This document shows positions 1-8,224 of a DNA stretch of 64,000 nucleotides, piece after piece. The notes below the pieces were generated by a model, which was given only the letters and a program-made list of their open reading frames with translations, did no database searches and had not been told where the DNA came from. Source of the stretch: an uncultured Eubacteriales bacterium (lineage in GTDB: Bacteria; Bacillota; Clostridia; Christensenellales; Aristaeellaceae); contig OMZP01000007.1 in the NCBI GenBank assembly GCA_900315585.1, positions 18,847 to 82,846 of the forward strand, given 5' to 3'. How positions within the stretch are numbered: the stretch's first letter is position 1; every line of letters begins with the position of its first letter. A program made the translations under genes and the position numbers.

Positions 1-526
1 GAAGGAGATCGCGGGCAGCTTCATCCCCGCCCAGTTCGACAACCCCGCCAACCCGAAGGCCCACCTCGACACCACCGGCCCGGAGATCTACGAGGACACC
101 GACGGCGAGGTGGACATCTTCGTGGCGGGCGTGGGCACCGGCGGCACCGTCACCGGCGTGGGCCAGTACCTGAAGTCGAAGAAGCCCGGCGTGAAGGTGG
201 TGGCCGTGGAGCCCACCGACTCCCCCGTGCTGAGCAAGGGCACCGCCGGCCCCCACAAGATCCAGGGCATCGGCGCGGGCTTCGTGCCCACCGTGCTGGA
301 CACGGCGGTGTACGACGAGGTCATCCCCGTCTCCAGTGCCGACGCCTTCGCCACCGGCAAGGCCATCGGCCGCCGGGAGGGCGTGCTGGTGGGCATCTCC
401 TCCGGCGCGGCGGCCTGGGCGGGCATCCAGCTGGCCAAGCGCCCGGAGAACGCGGGCAAGACCATCGTGGTGCTGCTGCCCGACACCGGGGACCGGTACC
501 TGTCCACGCCGCTGTTCGCGGATTGA
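1..526 (+). CDS. cysK: Cysteine synthase, C-terminal part (5' end outside window)
   Basis: PLP-dependent O-acetylserine sulfhydrylase, which makes cysteine from O-acetylserine and sulfide in the cytoplasm. The reading frame is open from base 2 to TGA at 524-526. Visible family motifs are [14 protein letters not shown], the TTGPEI segment, and the glycine-rich phosphate loop GTGGTVTG. The C-terminal stretch [10 protein letters not shown] and the terminal [12 protein letters not shown] are typical of CysK. The PLP lysine lies upstream of the window, so about the first half of the protein is missing. A GC-rich hairpin follows the stop. No neighbour is visible upstream. Recognition is secure; CysM is the only realistic alternative. 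Confidence 0.93.
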   Translation, partial: KEIAGSFIPAQFDNPANPKAHLDTTGPEIYEDTDGEVDIFVAGVGTGGTVTGVGQYLKSKKPGVKVVAVEPTDSPVLSKGTAGPHKIQGIGAGFVPTVLDTAVYDEVIPVSSADAFATGKAIGRREGVLVGISSGAAAWAGIQLAKRPENAGKTIVVLLPDTGDRYLSTPLFAD

Positions 527-559
527 TTGGGAAGGCTTGGGGAGAATCGCGCAGAAGTA

Positions 560-692
560 TAGCCTTCCCCATGGGGGAAGGCTTTTGGCACGAAGAAATC
601 CCGCGCTGGAATCAATGGCGCGGGATTATATTGTGGAGACCTCATCCGTCACGGCTTCGCCGTGCCACCTTCCCCATAGGGGAAGGCTTTTG
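560..692. repeat. Inverted pair of CCTTCCCC/GGGGAAGG intergenic repeats
   Basis: Two copies of the AGCCTTCCCC..GGGGAAGGCTTTTGG hairpin flank a spacer. The right copy also carries GACCTCATCCG and a small GC hairpin (CACGGCTTCGCCGTG). The same composite recurs near 24.7, 30.7, 44.9 and 48.4 kb. It lies between two genes that end toward each other and can form terminator-like hairpins on both strands. Confidence 0.75.
596..626. terminator. GC-rich hairpin after cysK
   Basis: A 10-bp perfect stem AATCCCGCGC / GCGCGGGATT with an 11-base loop lies 70 bases after the cysK stop. The T tract is weak on both strands, so termination is inferred from position and stem strength. Confidence 0.5.
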
Positions 693-702
693 GAAATGAA
701 GC

Positions 703-1923
703 TCAATCGTCCTGAGCGGCCTCCTGGGCCTCGACCTTGAAGGCATCCTTGCCCAGCATGCCCAGGCGGGAATGGAAGGGGATGTCGGAGTTGGGATACC
801 GCTTGTAGAACAGCTGGCGGATGCGCTCCATGACCATGCTGCCGGTCTTGTAGTTGACGGTGGGCAGCAGGAGCGCGATGACGCTGGGGCTGAAATGGGT
901 GATGATGTCGCCCTTGCGCAGGTTGTCCCGCAGGATCTCGATCAGGCCGTTCATGATGTTGTCCTGGCGGATGCTGTCGGAGCCGTTGTCGTCGTCGCCG
1001 ACCATGATGATGCCCAGGAACATGGTGGTGCCCAGGCGCTCCAGGTTGCGCATCTCCAGGTTGTAGATGGCCTTGAACATCTCGTAATCGCAGACGAAGG
1101 CGCCGCGCTCCATGCTGCTGTTGTGCAGCTCGGTGCGGATGGCCTCCAGGTTGTACTTCAGGGTCTGGCGAGCCTTGTTCATCTCCTGGTAGAAGGCCAT
1201 CATCTCCGGGCTCGGCGGCGTGCCGAGATAGCGGTAGGTCAGGTTGGTGGCATGCTTGTACTGCACCAGGGCGTCGCTGGTGCGGTTCAGGCTCACCATG
1301 GCCTTCATCAGCTCGATGTGCAGCCGGTCGTCGAAGCTGTCCACCTCCAGGGCGGTGCGGCAGACGGCGATGATCTCGTTGAACTGCTCGGCCTTGCGCA
1401 GCAGCTCGATGTAGCCGTAGACCGCGCCCAGGTACTGGCTGTGCAGCTGCTGGGCGAAGCCGGTGTCCCCTTCGAGGTCGCCGGTCTGGAACAGGTCGCC
1501 CTCGTAGAGCTCCAGCACCCGCTCGTACATCTCCCGGAGCACGGCGGTCTCTCGCTCCACGCCGATCTTGTCGAACAGGTCCATCAGCTCCATGGCGTCG
1601 ATGCGCATGTCCGGCATGCTCTGCCAGTGATAGGCGCCGCGGTCGGACACGATGCACGCGCCCAGGCCCGGGGACATCTGGTTCAGCAGCGTGCGCATAC
1701 GGCTGACCAGCGTCTTCAGGGCGTTCTCCGGGTTGGTGACGCTGTGCTCCGGCCAAAGGGCGTGCAGCAGCTGCTGGTTCGGCACGGGCTTGCCCCGGTG
1801 CAGCACCAGGAACTCCACCAGGGCCGTGCCCTTGCGGGATTTGCTGACGGGGTTCTCCACCCGCTGCTCGTTGATATAGATGAGGAAGCTCCCCATCATC
1901 TGAATGCGAATCATGTCGCTCAT
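703..1923 (-). CDS. BTAD-type transcriptional regulator with degenerate GGDEF-like C-terminus
   Basis: 406 aa. Residues about 1-95 form an OmpR/SARP-like winged helix (MIRIQMMGSFLIYINEQRV, then KALVSRMRTLL-type helices). Residues about 100-245 match the bacterial transcriptional activation domain (BTAD), with repeated helices including LYEGDLFQTGDLE. Residues about 270-400 resemble a GGDEF fold (MFLGIIMVGDDD; RKGDIITHFSPSVIALLLP), but the GGDEF signature is replaced by SPSVI, so no cyclase activity is expected. The start has AGGAGG six bases upstream. It is the last gene of a three-gene minus-strand group after a REC-GGDEF-EAL protein and an HPt protein, which suggests output from a phosphorelay. 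Target genes are unknown. Confidence 0.75.
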   Translation of the reverse strand: MSDMIRIQMMGSFLIYINEQRVENPVSKSRKGTALVEFLVLHRGKPVPNQQLLHALWPEHSVTNPENALKTLVSRMRTLLNQMSPGLGACIVSDRGAYHWQSMPDMRIDAMELMDLFDKIGVERETAVLREMYERVLELYEGDLFQTGDLEGDTGFAQQLHSQYLGAVYGYIELLRKAEQFNEIIAVCRTALEVDSFDDRLHIELMKAMVSLNRTSDALVQYKHATNLTYRYLGTPPSPEMMAFYQEMNKARQTLKYNLEAIRTELHNSSMERGAFVCDYEMFKAIYNLEMRNLERLGTTMFLGIIMVGDDDNGSDSIRQDNIMNGLIEILRDNLRKGDIITHFSPSVIALLLPTVNYKTGSMVMERIRQLFYKRYPNSDIPFHSRLGMLGKDAFKVEAQEAAQDD

Positions 1924-1939
1924 GTTGATCCTCCTGCGA

Positions 1940-2287
1940 TTACAGATTGCGCGCCTTCTCCAGCTGGTCGAAAACCTCTTCCGCCAGCAGCCGGCACTGG
2001 GACGGAATGGGCTGATCGGTGTGACCCTTCAGCATGTCGCTGAGCTTGCACACCGGCTCAAAGACGGGCGTCAGAGAGACGTTCCCCACCGCGCCCTTCA
2101 GCGCGTGGGCGGCCTCGAAGGCGGCGGGGGTGTCCCCCGCGTCCATGGCGGCCTTCAGCTTGTCGAAGTTTTTATCCGCGAGGACCATGTTCACCATTCT
2201 CAGGTAGAAATCCCCGTTGTTGATGCAGCGGGCCAGGCCATCGTCCACGTTGGCGCCGTAGGCCCTCAGCGCATCCAAAGTCAGCAT
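1940..2287 (-). CDS. HPt (histidine phosphotransfer) domain protein
   Basis: 115 aa, a single four-helix HPt domain. The phosphorylatable histidine sits in the motif AAHALKGAVGNVSL (around residue 59), with the lysine and glycine that follow it in the family. It has no kinase or receiver domain of its own, so it should relay phosphate between a hybrid kinase encoded elsewhere and a receiver such as the adjacent REC-GGDEF-EAL protein. The start is preceded by GGAGGG at a good distance. The gene lies 16 bases before the BTAD regulator and 42 bases after the EAL protein, consistent with one operon. Confidence 0.85.
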   Translation of the reverse strand: MLTLDALRAYGANVDDGLARCINNGDFYLRMVNMVLADKNFDKLKAAMDAGDTPAAFEAAHALKGAVGNVSLTPVFEPVCKLSDMLKGHTDQPIPSQCRLLAEEVFDQLEKARNL

Positions 2288-2329
2288 AGATTCAACCCTC
2301 CGTTGTCGATTGGGAAACCGCCGGGGCGG

Positions 2330-4012
2330 TCAAATATCCTTGAGCATCGGCTCGAAGCTGGCGGCGTCCACCGGGCGGGAGAAGTAATAGCCCTGGATGA
2401 TGTCGCAGCCCACCTGCTTCATCCGGCGATACTGCTCCTCGTCCTCCACGCCCTCCACGATGGCCGGCACGCCCAGGGCGCGGGCCATTTCGATCACCAG
2501 CTCCACCATGCGGTAGCCGGTGGCGGAGGTGGCCACGTTGCGCACGAACTTCATGTCGATCTTCAGCGCGTCGATGGGCATCAGGCACAGCATGTTCAGC
2601 GAGGAATAGCCGCTGCCGAAGTCGTCCATCTCGATGTGGAAGCCCGCCTGGCGCAGCTCGCCCACGGTCTTGAGCATCTGGTCCATGTTCTGGGAATAGG
2701 CGCTCTCCGTGACCTCCAGGATGAGGTTTTCCACGGGGATGCCGTTTTCCGCCACGATGGCCAGCAGTCGGTCCTTCAACAGAGGATCGTAGAAGTCCAT
2801 CCGGGACAGGTTCACCGACACGGGCAGGCTCACGCCCAGGCGATCCTTCCAGTCGCGGATCTGCGCCGCCGCCTGGCGCCAGACATAGTCGTCCAGCTTG
2901 GCGATCAGGCCGTTCTCCTCGAACAGCGGGATGAACGCGCCGGGGCTGATGAAGCCCAGCTCCGGGTGGATCCAGCGCACCAGCGCCTCCGCCGCGTAGA
3001 GCTTCGGCTTTTCGCCGCGGATGTCGTACTTGGGCTGGTAGTAGACGGCGAACTGCCTGTCGGCGATGGCGCTCTCCATGTCGGCGATGAGCCGCTCGTT
3101 GTAGAGCTCCTTCTCGTGGAGCGAGTCGTCGTAGAGCACCACGCCCCGGGTGTAGTTGCCGCGGATGGTGTCGCAGGCGGCCTTGGCGGCCACGCAGTAC
3201 CAGTCCAGGGGCCGCGCGTCCTCCACGCCGGTGTACACGCCAATGCGCAGGCGCACGTTGGCCTGGCGGTTCAGGGCGTGGACCCGGGCCATCAGGCCGG
3301 CGTACACCGCCTCGTAGTCCTCCCGGTGGTCCAGCAGCAGGTAGAACAGGTCCACGTCGGCGCGGCAGCCGATGCCGAAGCCCTCATGGGCGACCTCGTA
3401 CAGGCCGTCCGCCACGGCGCAGAGCAGCCCGTCGGCAAAGCCCTTGCCGTACACCTCGTTCACCAGGCGGAAGTGATCCACGTCCACGGCGATCACGTCC
3501 CGTTTCGCCCCGTCCTTCGGCGCGGGCAGGCGGCGGCAGTATTCAAAGAAGAAGCCGCGGGTATACAGGCCGGTGAGCTCGTCCCGTTCGATGTCCTGGA
3601 TGATCTGGCGATCCTCCACGAACTCGATGATCCGCTGGATGCGGGCCAGGATGATCTGGGGCATGTCAAAGGGCTTGGCGATGAAGTCCAGCGCGCCCAG
3701 CTTCAAGGTTTGCAGCTCCGCGTCCCTGTCGGAGGTGAGCACGATCACCGGCACGCGGCACAGGGCCTCGTCCATGGCCCGGCGCTTCAAAAACTCGATG
3801 CCGTCCATGCGGGGCATGAGGATGTCCAGCAGCACCATGGCGATGCGGCCGGGATGGGCGCGGAGGGTCTCCAAAGCCTCGACGCCGTCCCGGGCGATGA
3901 GCACATCATAGGTATCCCGCAGAATCAAGCTGAGAAGCTCCCGATTGACCGCCTCGTCCTCCACGATCAAAACCGTGTGCCGCTTGTTGCGAATCAATGC
4001 GTCGGTATTCAT
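2330..4012 (-). CDS. Response regulator with REC, degenerate GGDEF and intact EAL domains (c-di-GMP phosphodiesterase)
   Basis: 560 aa. The receiver domain (about residues 10-125) has the acidic pair in VLIVEDE, the phospho-acceptor in VLLDILMPRMDG, and the lysine in FIAKPFD. The GGDEF domain (about 135-290) is degenerate: GCRADVDLFYLL stands where RYGGDEF is expected. The EAL domain (about 300-555) is intact: EALVRW, LEVTESA, MDDFGSGYSS, KIDMKF, VEGVEDEEQ and QGYYFSRP. The protein should therefore hydrolyse c-di-GMP under control of phosphorylation. The start at 4012 was preferred over 4039 because GAGGAG sits ten bases before it. A consensus promoter lies upstream. The membrane diguanylate cyclase at 11.4 kb is the opposing activity in the neighbourhood. 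Confidence 0.9.
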   Translation of the reverse strand: MNTDALIRNKRHTVLIVEDEAVNRELLSLILRDTYDVLIARDGVEALETLRAHPGRIAMVLLDILMPRMDGIEFLKRRAMDEALCRVPVIVLTSDRDAELQTLKLGALDFIAKPFDMPQIILARIQRIIEFVEDRQIIQDIERDELTGLYTRGFFFEYCRRLPAPKDGAKRDVIAVDVDHFRLVNEVYGKGFADGLLCAVADGLYEVAHEGFGIGCRADVDLFYLLLDHREDYEAVYAGLMARVHALNRQANVRLRIGVYTGVEDARPLDWYCVAAKAACDTIRGNYTRGVVLYDDSLHEKELYNERLIADMESAIADRQFAVYYQPKYDIRGEKPKLYAAEALVRWIHPELGFISPGAFIPLFEENGLIAKLDDYVWRQAAAQIRDWKDRLGVSLPVSVNLSRMDFYDPLLKDRLLAIVAENGIPVENLILEVTESAYSQNMDQMLKTVGELRQAGFHIEMDDFGSGYSSLNMLCLMPIDALKIDMKFVRNVATSATGYRMVELVIEMARALGVPAIVEGVEDEEQYRRMKQVGCDIIQGYYFSRPVDAASFEPMLKDI

Positions 4013-4130
4013 GCGAGTCCTTCTCCTCGTGCAAAGCATTTCCCGCGGAGATTGCGCTGATTCTCATTTCCTGCGTTTGGGCGATGTAACCCGCGAGACC
4101 GCGTCTCTCCACTTATAAATCCACATTATA

Positions 4131-4160
4131 ATTATATCCCATCACACGAGCCATTGTCAA
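4131..4160 (-). promoter_or_regulatory. Promoter of the EAL/HPt/BTAD group
   Basis: On the minus strand TTGACA (4160-4155) and TATAAT (4136-4131) are 18 bases apart, about 120 bases before the start at 4012. Confidence 0.65.
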
Positions 4161-4207
4161 TATGTAACCGTGTAACCGCAAGGATTGAGCAGAAGATTTA
4201 CATAAGA

Positions 4208-4246
4208 AGAGGTCCCATCAAAGCCATTGGCTTTGATGGGACCTCT
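4208..4246 (-). terminator. Terminator of the secreted flavoprotein gene
   Basis: A near-perfect stem of about 17 bp (AGGTCCCATCAAAGCC with its complement) lies 16 bases after the stop at 4262. The minus strand continues into CTTCTT. The stem is symmetric, so it may stop transcripts from both sides. Confidence 0.8.
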
Positions 4247-4261
4247 CGTGTTTCGCAACGA

Positions 4262-6163
4262 TTACGCTGCGGGTTCCAGCGCCTCGGACAGGGAGGCGGC
4301 GTAGGCCGCCGCCTGCTCGCCCGCGATGCGACCGAACACCACGAAGTCGGCCACGGCGTTGCCGCCCAGGCGGTTGCCGCCGTGGACGCCGCCGGTGACC
4401 TCGCCCGCCGCGTACAGGCCGTTGATGGCCTCGCCGGACGTGTTCAGCACGTGGGTCTCGGGGTCGATCTTCAGGCCGCCCATGGTGTGATGAATGCCGG
4501 CAGTCACCTTCACCGCGTAGAAGGGCGCGGTGTCCAGCGGCTGGGCAAAGGAGGTGCGGCCGAAGTCCGGGTCGTTCTTCTCGGCCACATAGCCGTTCCA
4601 GGTGTCCATCGTGGCCGCGAAGGCGTCCGCGGGGATCTCCAGCGCCCCGGCCAATTCCTCATAGGTCTCGCCGGAGAGCATGAAGCCCTTCTTGATGTAG
4701 CCCTGGATGACGGTGGAGGCGTCCACCATCTTCTGGTCCACCACCAGCCAGCTGAAGGAACCGGGCTGCTCGATTTCGGCGGCGGAGACCACGTCGCGGG
4801 TGCCCACCTCGTCGATGAAGCGTTCGCCATTGGCGTTCACCAGGATCGCGCCGTCGCCGCGCAGGCCCTCGGTGATCAGGGAAGCGGTGTCGGCCTGCAC
4901 GGTGGGATGGATCTGGATCTGATCCATGTCCACGGTGGCCGCGCCCAGCGCCTCGGCCATCAGGATGCCCTGGCCCTGGATGCCGGCGGCGTTGGTGGTC
5001 ATGAAGCCCTCCAGCTGGGGCGCGTACTTCACCACCATGTCCAGGTTCGCGCCGAAGCCACCGGTGGCCAGCACCACGGCCTTGGCGTTCACGGTGACCT
5101 TGTTGCCGGTCTTGCCGGTGGCCGACACGCCCACGGCGCAGCCGTCGTCGTCGGTCAGGATGGCGTCGGCGGTGGTGTCGGTCAGCAGCAGGATGTTGTC
5201 CCGCGCCTCGCAGGCCTTCTCCAGCAGCGGCACGGTGTACGCGCCCACGGACACGGTCTTGCCGTTCTCGTCCACGGGACGATGGATGCGCTTCACGGAA
5301 GCGCCGCCGAAGGACGCCACGTCGGTCAGGTCGATGCCCTGGGTGCGCAGCCATTCGATGGCGTCGGCGCTGCCGTTCACCAGGGTGTTCACCAGCTCGG
5401 GATCGTTGATGCCCTTGCCGCCGATGAGGGTGTCCAGGGCGAACAGCTCCACGCTGTCGAAGTAGCCCTCGGGATTGGCCTTGTAGGCGTCCCACTGCTC
5501 CTGCACCTTCGCGGCCAGGGCGGTGATGGCCTCGTTGTCGGCCCACTTCTCCGCCGCGGTGGCCAGGGTCTTCTCCACGCCGGCCTCCTCGCCGAACTCG
5601 TTCTCGTCCTGGTCGGCGGTCTTGGCGGCGTTCATGCCGCCGGTGGACTTCACGGAGTTGCCGCCCACGGCGGGCTCCCGCTCCAGCACGACGACGGTCG
5701 CGCCCGCGTCCGCGGCGGTGATGGCGGCGGTCATGCCCGCGCCGCCGGCGCCGACGATCACCACATCCGCCTCATAGACCTCGTCCTCGGCCTGCTCCTC
5801 GGCCATTTCGACCATGTAGTCGTCGGGGTTCACGCCGGCATCCTCCAGCGCGGCCCTTGCGGCCTCGATAAAGCCGGCGCGGGTGAAGCCCGCGAAGGTG
5901 GCGCCGGTGTAGGTGTCCACGATGCCGCCCGCCTCGACAAAGGCCGCGGGCCACTCGTTGATGATGTTCTTGCCGATGCCGTCGGTCTCGTCGTCGCCCG
6001 AGGCGGACACGCCGGTCAGCGCGCCGTCCTCCAGGGTGACCTGGACCGTGATCTCGCCGCCGTAGCCCTGGGCGGTGCCGTTGCCGATGACGGGCTCAGC
6101 CAGGGCCGCGCTCGCCAGCAGCAGCATCAGCGCCAGCGCGATTGCCAGGATGCGTTTCTTCAT
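4262..6163 (-). CDS. Secreted FMN-binding/FAD-binding fumarate reductase-type flavoprotein
   Basis: 633 aa. It opens with a signal peptide (MKKRILAIALALMLLLASAALAEP, shown here as MKKRILAIALALMLLLA then SAALAE) without a lipobox cysteine. Residues about 30-110 are an FMN-binding domain with DTYTGAT, the motif whose threonine is covalently flavinylated by ApbE-type enzymes. Residues about 130-625 form a FAD-binding fumarate reductase/flavocytochrome c domain: VVIVGAGGAGMTAAI, GGNSVKSTGGMNAA, HHTMGGL and GGVHGGNRLGGNAVADF. Proteins of this layout reduce fumarate, urocanate, methacrylate or similar acceptors outside the membrane. The substrate cannot be read from sequence. The gene is monocistronic, with its own promoter and terminator. 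No apbE or cytochrome partner is visible nearby. Confidence 0.88.
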   Translation of the reverse strand: MKKRILAIALALMLLLASAALAEPVIGNGTAQGYGGEITVQVTLEDGALTGVSASGDDETDGIGKNIINEWPAAFVEAGGIVDTYTGATFAGFTRAGFIEAARAALEDAGVNPDDYMVEMAEEQAEDEVYEADVVIVGAGGAGMTAAITAADAGATVVVLEREPAVGGNSVKSTGGMNAAKTADQDENEFGEEAGVEKTLATAAEKWADNEAITALAAKVQEQWDAYKANPEGYFDSVELFALDTLIGGKGINDPELVNTLVNGSADAIEWLRTQGIDLTDVASFGGASVKRIHRPVDENGKTVSVGAYTVPLLEKACEARDNILLLTDTTADAILTDDDGCAVGVSATGKTGNKVTVNAKAVVLATGGFGANLDMVVKYAPQLEGFMTTNAAGIQGQGILMAEALGAATVDMDQIQIHPTVQADTASLITEGLRGDGAILVNANGERFIDEVGTRDVVSAAEIEQPGSFSWLVVDQKMVDASTVIQGYIKKGFMLSGETYEELAGALEIPADAFAATMDTWNGYVAEKNDPDFGRTSFAQPLDTAPFYAVKVTAGIHHTMGGLKIDPETHVLNTSGEAINGLYAAGEVTGGVHGGNRLGGNAVADFVVFGRIAGEQAAAYAASLSEALEPAA

Positions 6164-6211
6164 GGGGTTTCCCTCCTTCTCTGCAAACCGTCGGGCAGTT
6201 TGCGATGTTTA

Positions 6212-6240
6212 ATTATAACATGAGCAGAGAATAAAGGCAA
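6212..6240 (-). promoter_or_regulatory. Promoter of the flavoprotein gene
   Basis: TTGCCT (6240-6235) and TATAAT (6217-6212) on the minus strand are separated by 17 bases, about 50 bases before the ATG at 6163. Confidence 0.5.
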
Positions 6241-6243
6241 CCA

Positions 6244-6272
6244 AAAAACGACGGAACCCTGCGGTTCCGTCG
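6244..6272 (-). terminator. Terminator of the pilus-like operon
   Basis: A perfect stem CGACGGAACC / GGTTCCGTCG is followed by TTTTTT on the minus strand, 19 bases after the pilT stop. It is a classic intrinsic terminator. Confidence 0.9.
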
Positions 6273-6290
6273 CTCTTTAATTTATCTCTA

Positions 6291-7343
6291 TCACAGCCGC
6301 TTGGACAGCGTCTCCGGGCTGACGGCATAGGTGATGGCCACGTCCTTGCTGATGACCCCGGCGCGATAGAGGCGCTGGAGCTCGTTGTCCATGGAGATCA
6401 TGCCCTGGCCCGCGCCGCCGAAGATGGCGTTGTCGATCTGGTGGGTGCGGCCGTCGCGGATCAGGTTCTGCACGGCGGGGTTCACCGTCATCACCTCGAA
6501 CACCGCCACCTGGCCGCCGCCGATCTTGGGCACCAGGCGCTGGGACACCACGGCCCGGAGCACCATGGAGAGCTGCATGCGCACCTGGGCCTGCTGCTCC
6601 GCCGGGAAGGTATCCAGGATGCGGTCCACGGTCTTGGACGCGCCGGTGGTGTGCAGGGAGGACATCAGCAGATGGCCGGTCTCCGCCGCGGTGATGGCGA
6701 TGCGGATGGACTCGATGTCGCGCATCTCGCCCAGCAGGATCACGTCCGGGGCCTCGCGCAGCGCGGCGCGCAGGGCGCGGGCGAAGGTGGGCGCGTCGTT
6801 GGGCACGTCCCTCTGGCTCACCAGGGACTTCTTGTGGTTGTGGATGTACTCGATGGGGTCCTCGATGGTGACGATGTGGCCCGTGCGCTCCCGGTTGATG
6901 CGGTCGATCATGCAGGCCAGGGTGGTGCTCTTGCCGCTGCCGGCGGGGCCGGTGACCAGGATCATGCCGTTCAGGTTCTTGGTCAGCTCCATCACCAGGT
7001 CCGGCACGCCCAGCTCCCGGGGGTCCGGCAGGCCGAAGGCCACCATGCGCAGCGTGGCCGCCACGGTGCCGCGCTGGATATAGGCGTTGCAGCGGAAGCG
7101 GCTCAGGCCCGGCATGGCGAAGGAGAAGTCGTCGTCGCCCTCCTCGTGGAGCTTGGCGATGTCCCGCCCGCACATTTCGTAGGCTTCCTTCACCAGTTCC
7201 TCGGTGCCCGCGGGCTTCACGATGTCCTCCGACAGGGGCACCATGTCGCCCTTGACCTTGCAGGTCACGTGGGCGCCCGGCACAATGAAGATGTCCGATC
7301 CGTTCAGCTCATAGGCTTTTTTCAGGTAGTCCCTTAATTCCAT
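6291..7343 (-). CDS. pilT: PilT-type retraction ATPase
   Basis: 350 aa hexameric ATPase of the type II/IV secretion family. The N-terminal PAS-like region is followed by Walker A (GPAGSGKST), the Asp box (TIEDPIEYIH), Walker B region (VILLGEMRD) and the His box (GHLLMSSLHTTGA). Length and the AEQQAQVRMQLS segment match PilT rather than the longer PilB. It lacks the zinc-binding tetracysteine of PilB/GspE. It is the last gene of an operon with pilC and pilin-like genes, overlapping the gene before it by ten bases. No PilB assembly ATPase is present in the window, so either pilB lies elsewhere or this ATPase serves the whole machine. Confidence 0.93.
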   Translation of the reverse strand: MELRDYLKKAYELNGSDIFIVPGAHVTCKVKGDMVPLSEDIVKPAGTEELVKEAYEMCGRDIAKLHEEGDDDFSFAMPGLSRFRCNAYIQRGTVAATLRMVAFGLPDPRELGVPDLVMELTKNLNGMILVTGPAGSGKSTTLACMIDRINRERTGHIVTIEDPIEYIHNHKKSLVSQRDVPNDAPTFARALRAALREAPDVILLGEMRDIESIRIAITAAETGHLLMSSLHTTGASKTVDRILDTFPAEQQAQVRMQLSMVLRAVVSQRLVPKIGGGQVAVFEVMTVNPAVQNLIRDGRTHQIDNAIFGGAGQGMISMDNELQRLYRAGVISKDVAITYAVSPETLSKRL

Positions 7344-7777
7344 ATTTCCTCCGTCCTGGCCGTGAGGCGATGTTCCCGCCAGGTCATTCTTTCGCCTTCT
7401 TCGCCCAGGGGCAGCACCTCCACCGCGCAGCTGAGGGTGCGCAGCTCGTCGCTCTCCTCCCAGCGGATCACGCGCCCGTCCATCAGCATGCCCGCGGGAA
7501 GCAGCCCGCGAATGGCCGCCAGATAGGTCTCGTCGTCGCTGGAGACCGCCTGGCAGGTGGACAGCACGCCGTCCAGGGTGGCCAGGTCGCGCTCGGCCTT
7601 TTCATTCAGGGCGTAGCCCGCCTCCACCACCGCGATGCTGCGGCTGGAGAGCCGGCTGTCGTTGCGGGCGTTCATCAGCGCCAGCATGCCCAGCACGCTC
7701 ATGCTGAGGATGACCACGATCAGAATCAGCGAGGCCGCGCCGGGGCCGAAGGATACCGCGCTCTTGTGCTTCCTCAT
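7334..7777 (-). CDS. Membrane-anchored pilus-cluster protein (PilX/minor pilin-like)
   Basis: 147 aa. A short basic N-terminus (MRKHKSAVSFG) is followed by one hydrophobic segment at about residues 12-32 (ASLILIVVILSMSVLGMLAL) and a soluble, acidic remainder. This layout, and the position between a pilin-like gene and pilT, fit a pilus accessory protein, although the prepilin glycine-phenylalanine-glutamate motif is not clear. The start at 7777 gives an ATGA overlap with the preceding gene. The longer frame to 7888 would overlap that gene by more than 100 bases. The product is not assigned to a named family. Confidence 0.7.
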   Translation of the reverse strand: MRKHKSAVSFGPGAASLILIVVILSMSVLGMLALMNARNDSRLSSRSIAVVEAGYALNEKAERDLATLDGVLSTCQAVSSDDETYLAAIRGLLPAGMLMDGRVIRWEESDELRTLSCAVEVLPLGEEGERMTWREHRLTARTEEIWN

Positions 7778-8199
7778 GCCGACACCCCCTTGTACTTCGC
7801 GCAGGGCAGCGAGAACAGCTCCTCGTCCTCCTGGCGCGCCTGGTCGGGGTTGCGCAGCTTGTAGAAGGCGCTCACGGAGCCGGTCCACAGCTCGCCCGCG
7901 TTGGTGGGCTGGAGCTCGCCGGTCACGTAGAGGGTATAATCCCCGCAGTCCTTGGACCAGGTGCCGTGGGAGCTGACGAAGGAGAGCTTCTCCAGCGTCG
8001 CGTCCACGTCCTGGGCGGCATACAGGGTCTCGGCCACGTTCTGGGCCTCCACCAGCGCCCGGGATTCCACGCCGCTCTTCACGGTCAGGTTCCGGGCCCC
8101 AATGAACACCCGCACCAGCACCGTGGCCGACAGCATGAAGAACAGCACCGCGATGAGGATCTCCACCAGCAGTATGTTCGATCGGTTCTTGTTTCTCAT
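7774..8199 (-). CDS. Pilin-like protein of the type IV pilus cluster
   Basis: 141 aa. The N-terminus MRNKNRSNILLVEILIAVLF puts a glutamate next to a hydrophobic helix, as in type IV prepilins, though the residue at the cleavage site is not a clear glycine. The rest is a soluble domain with two cysteines. AAGGAG lies just upstream of the ATG. The stop overlaps the next start by four bases, so the two are translationally coupled. Its likely role is a minor pilin or pseudopilin; this is inferred from layout and context. Confidence 0.7.
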   Translation of the reverse strand: MRNKNRSNILLVEILIAVLFFMLSATVLVRVFIGARNLTVKSGVESRALVEAQNVAETLYAAQDVDATLEKLSFVSSHGTWSKDCGDYTLYVTGELQPTNAGELWTGSVSAFYKLRNPDQARQEDEELFSLPCAKYKGVSA

Positions 8200-8224
8200 G
8201 GTTCGCTCCTTACAGAAACGCGCT

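Noticed and set aside
336..740. Frame after cysK extending into the repeat region
   Set aside because: It runs over the cysK coding region in another phase and through hairpins; composition is Arg/Pro-rich without domains.
3906..4112. Possible leader peptide before the EAL protein
   Set aside because: It overlaps the gene in another frame and has no ribosome binding site or coding signature.
1904..6223. Long plus-strand frames opposite the EAL protein and the flavoprotein
   Set aside because: They are shadows of well-supported minus-strand genes with clear domains and ribosome binding sites.
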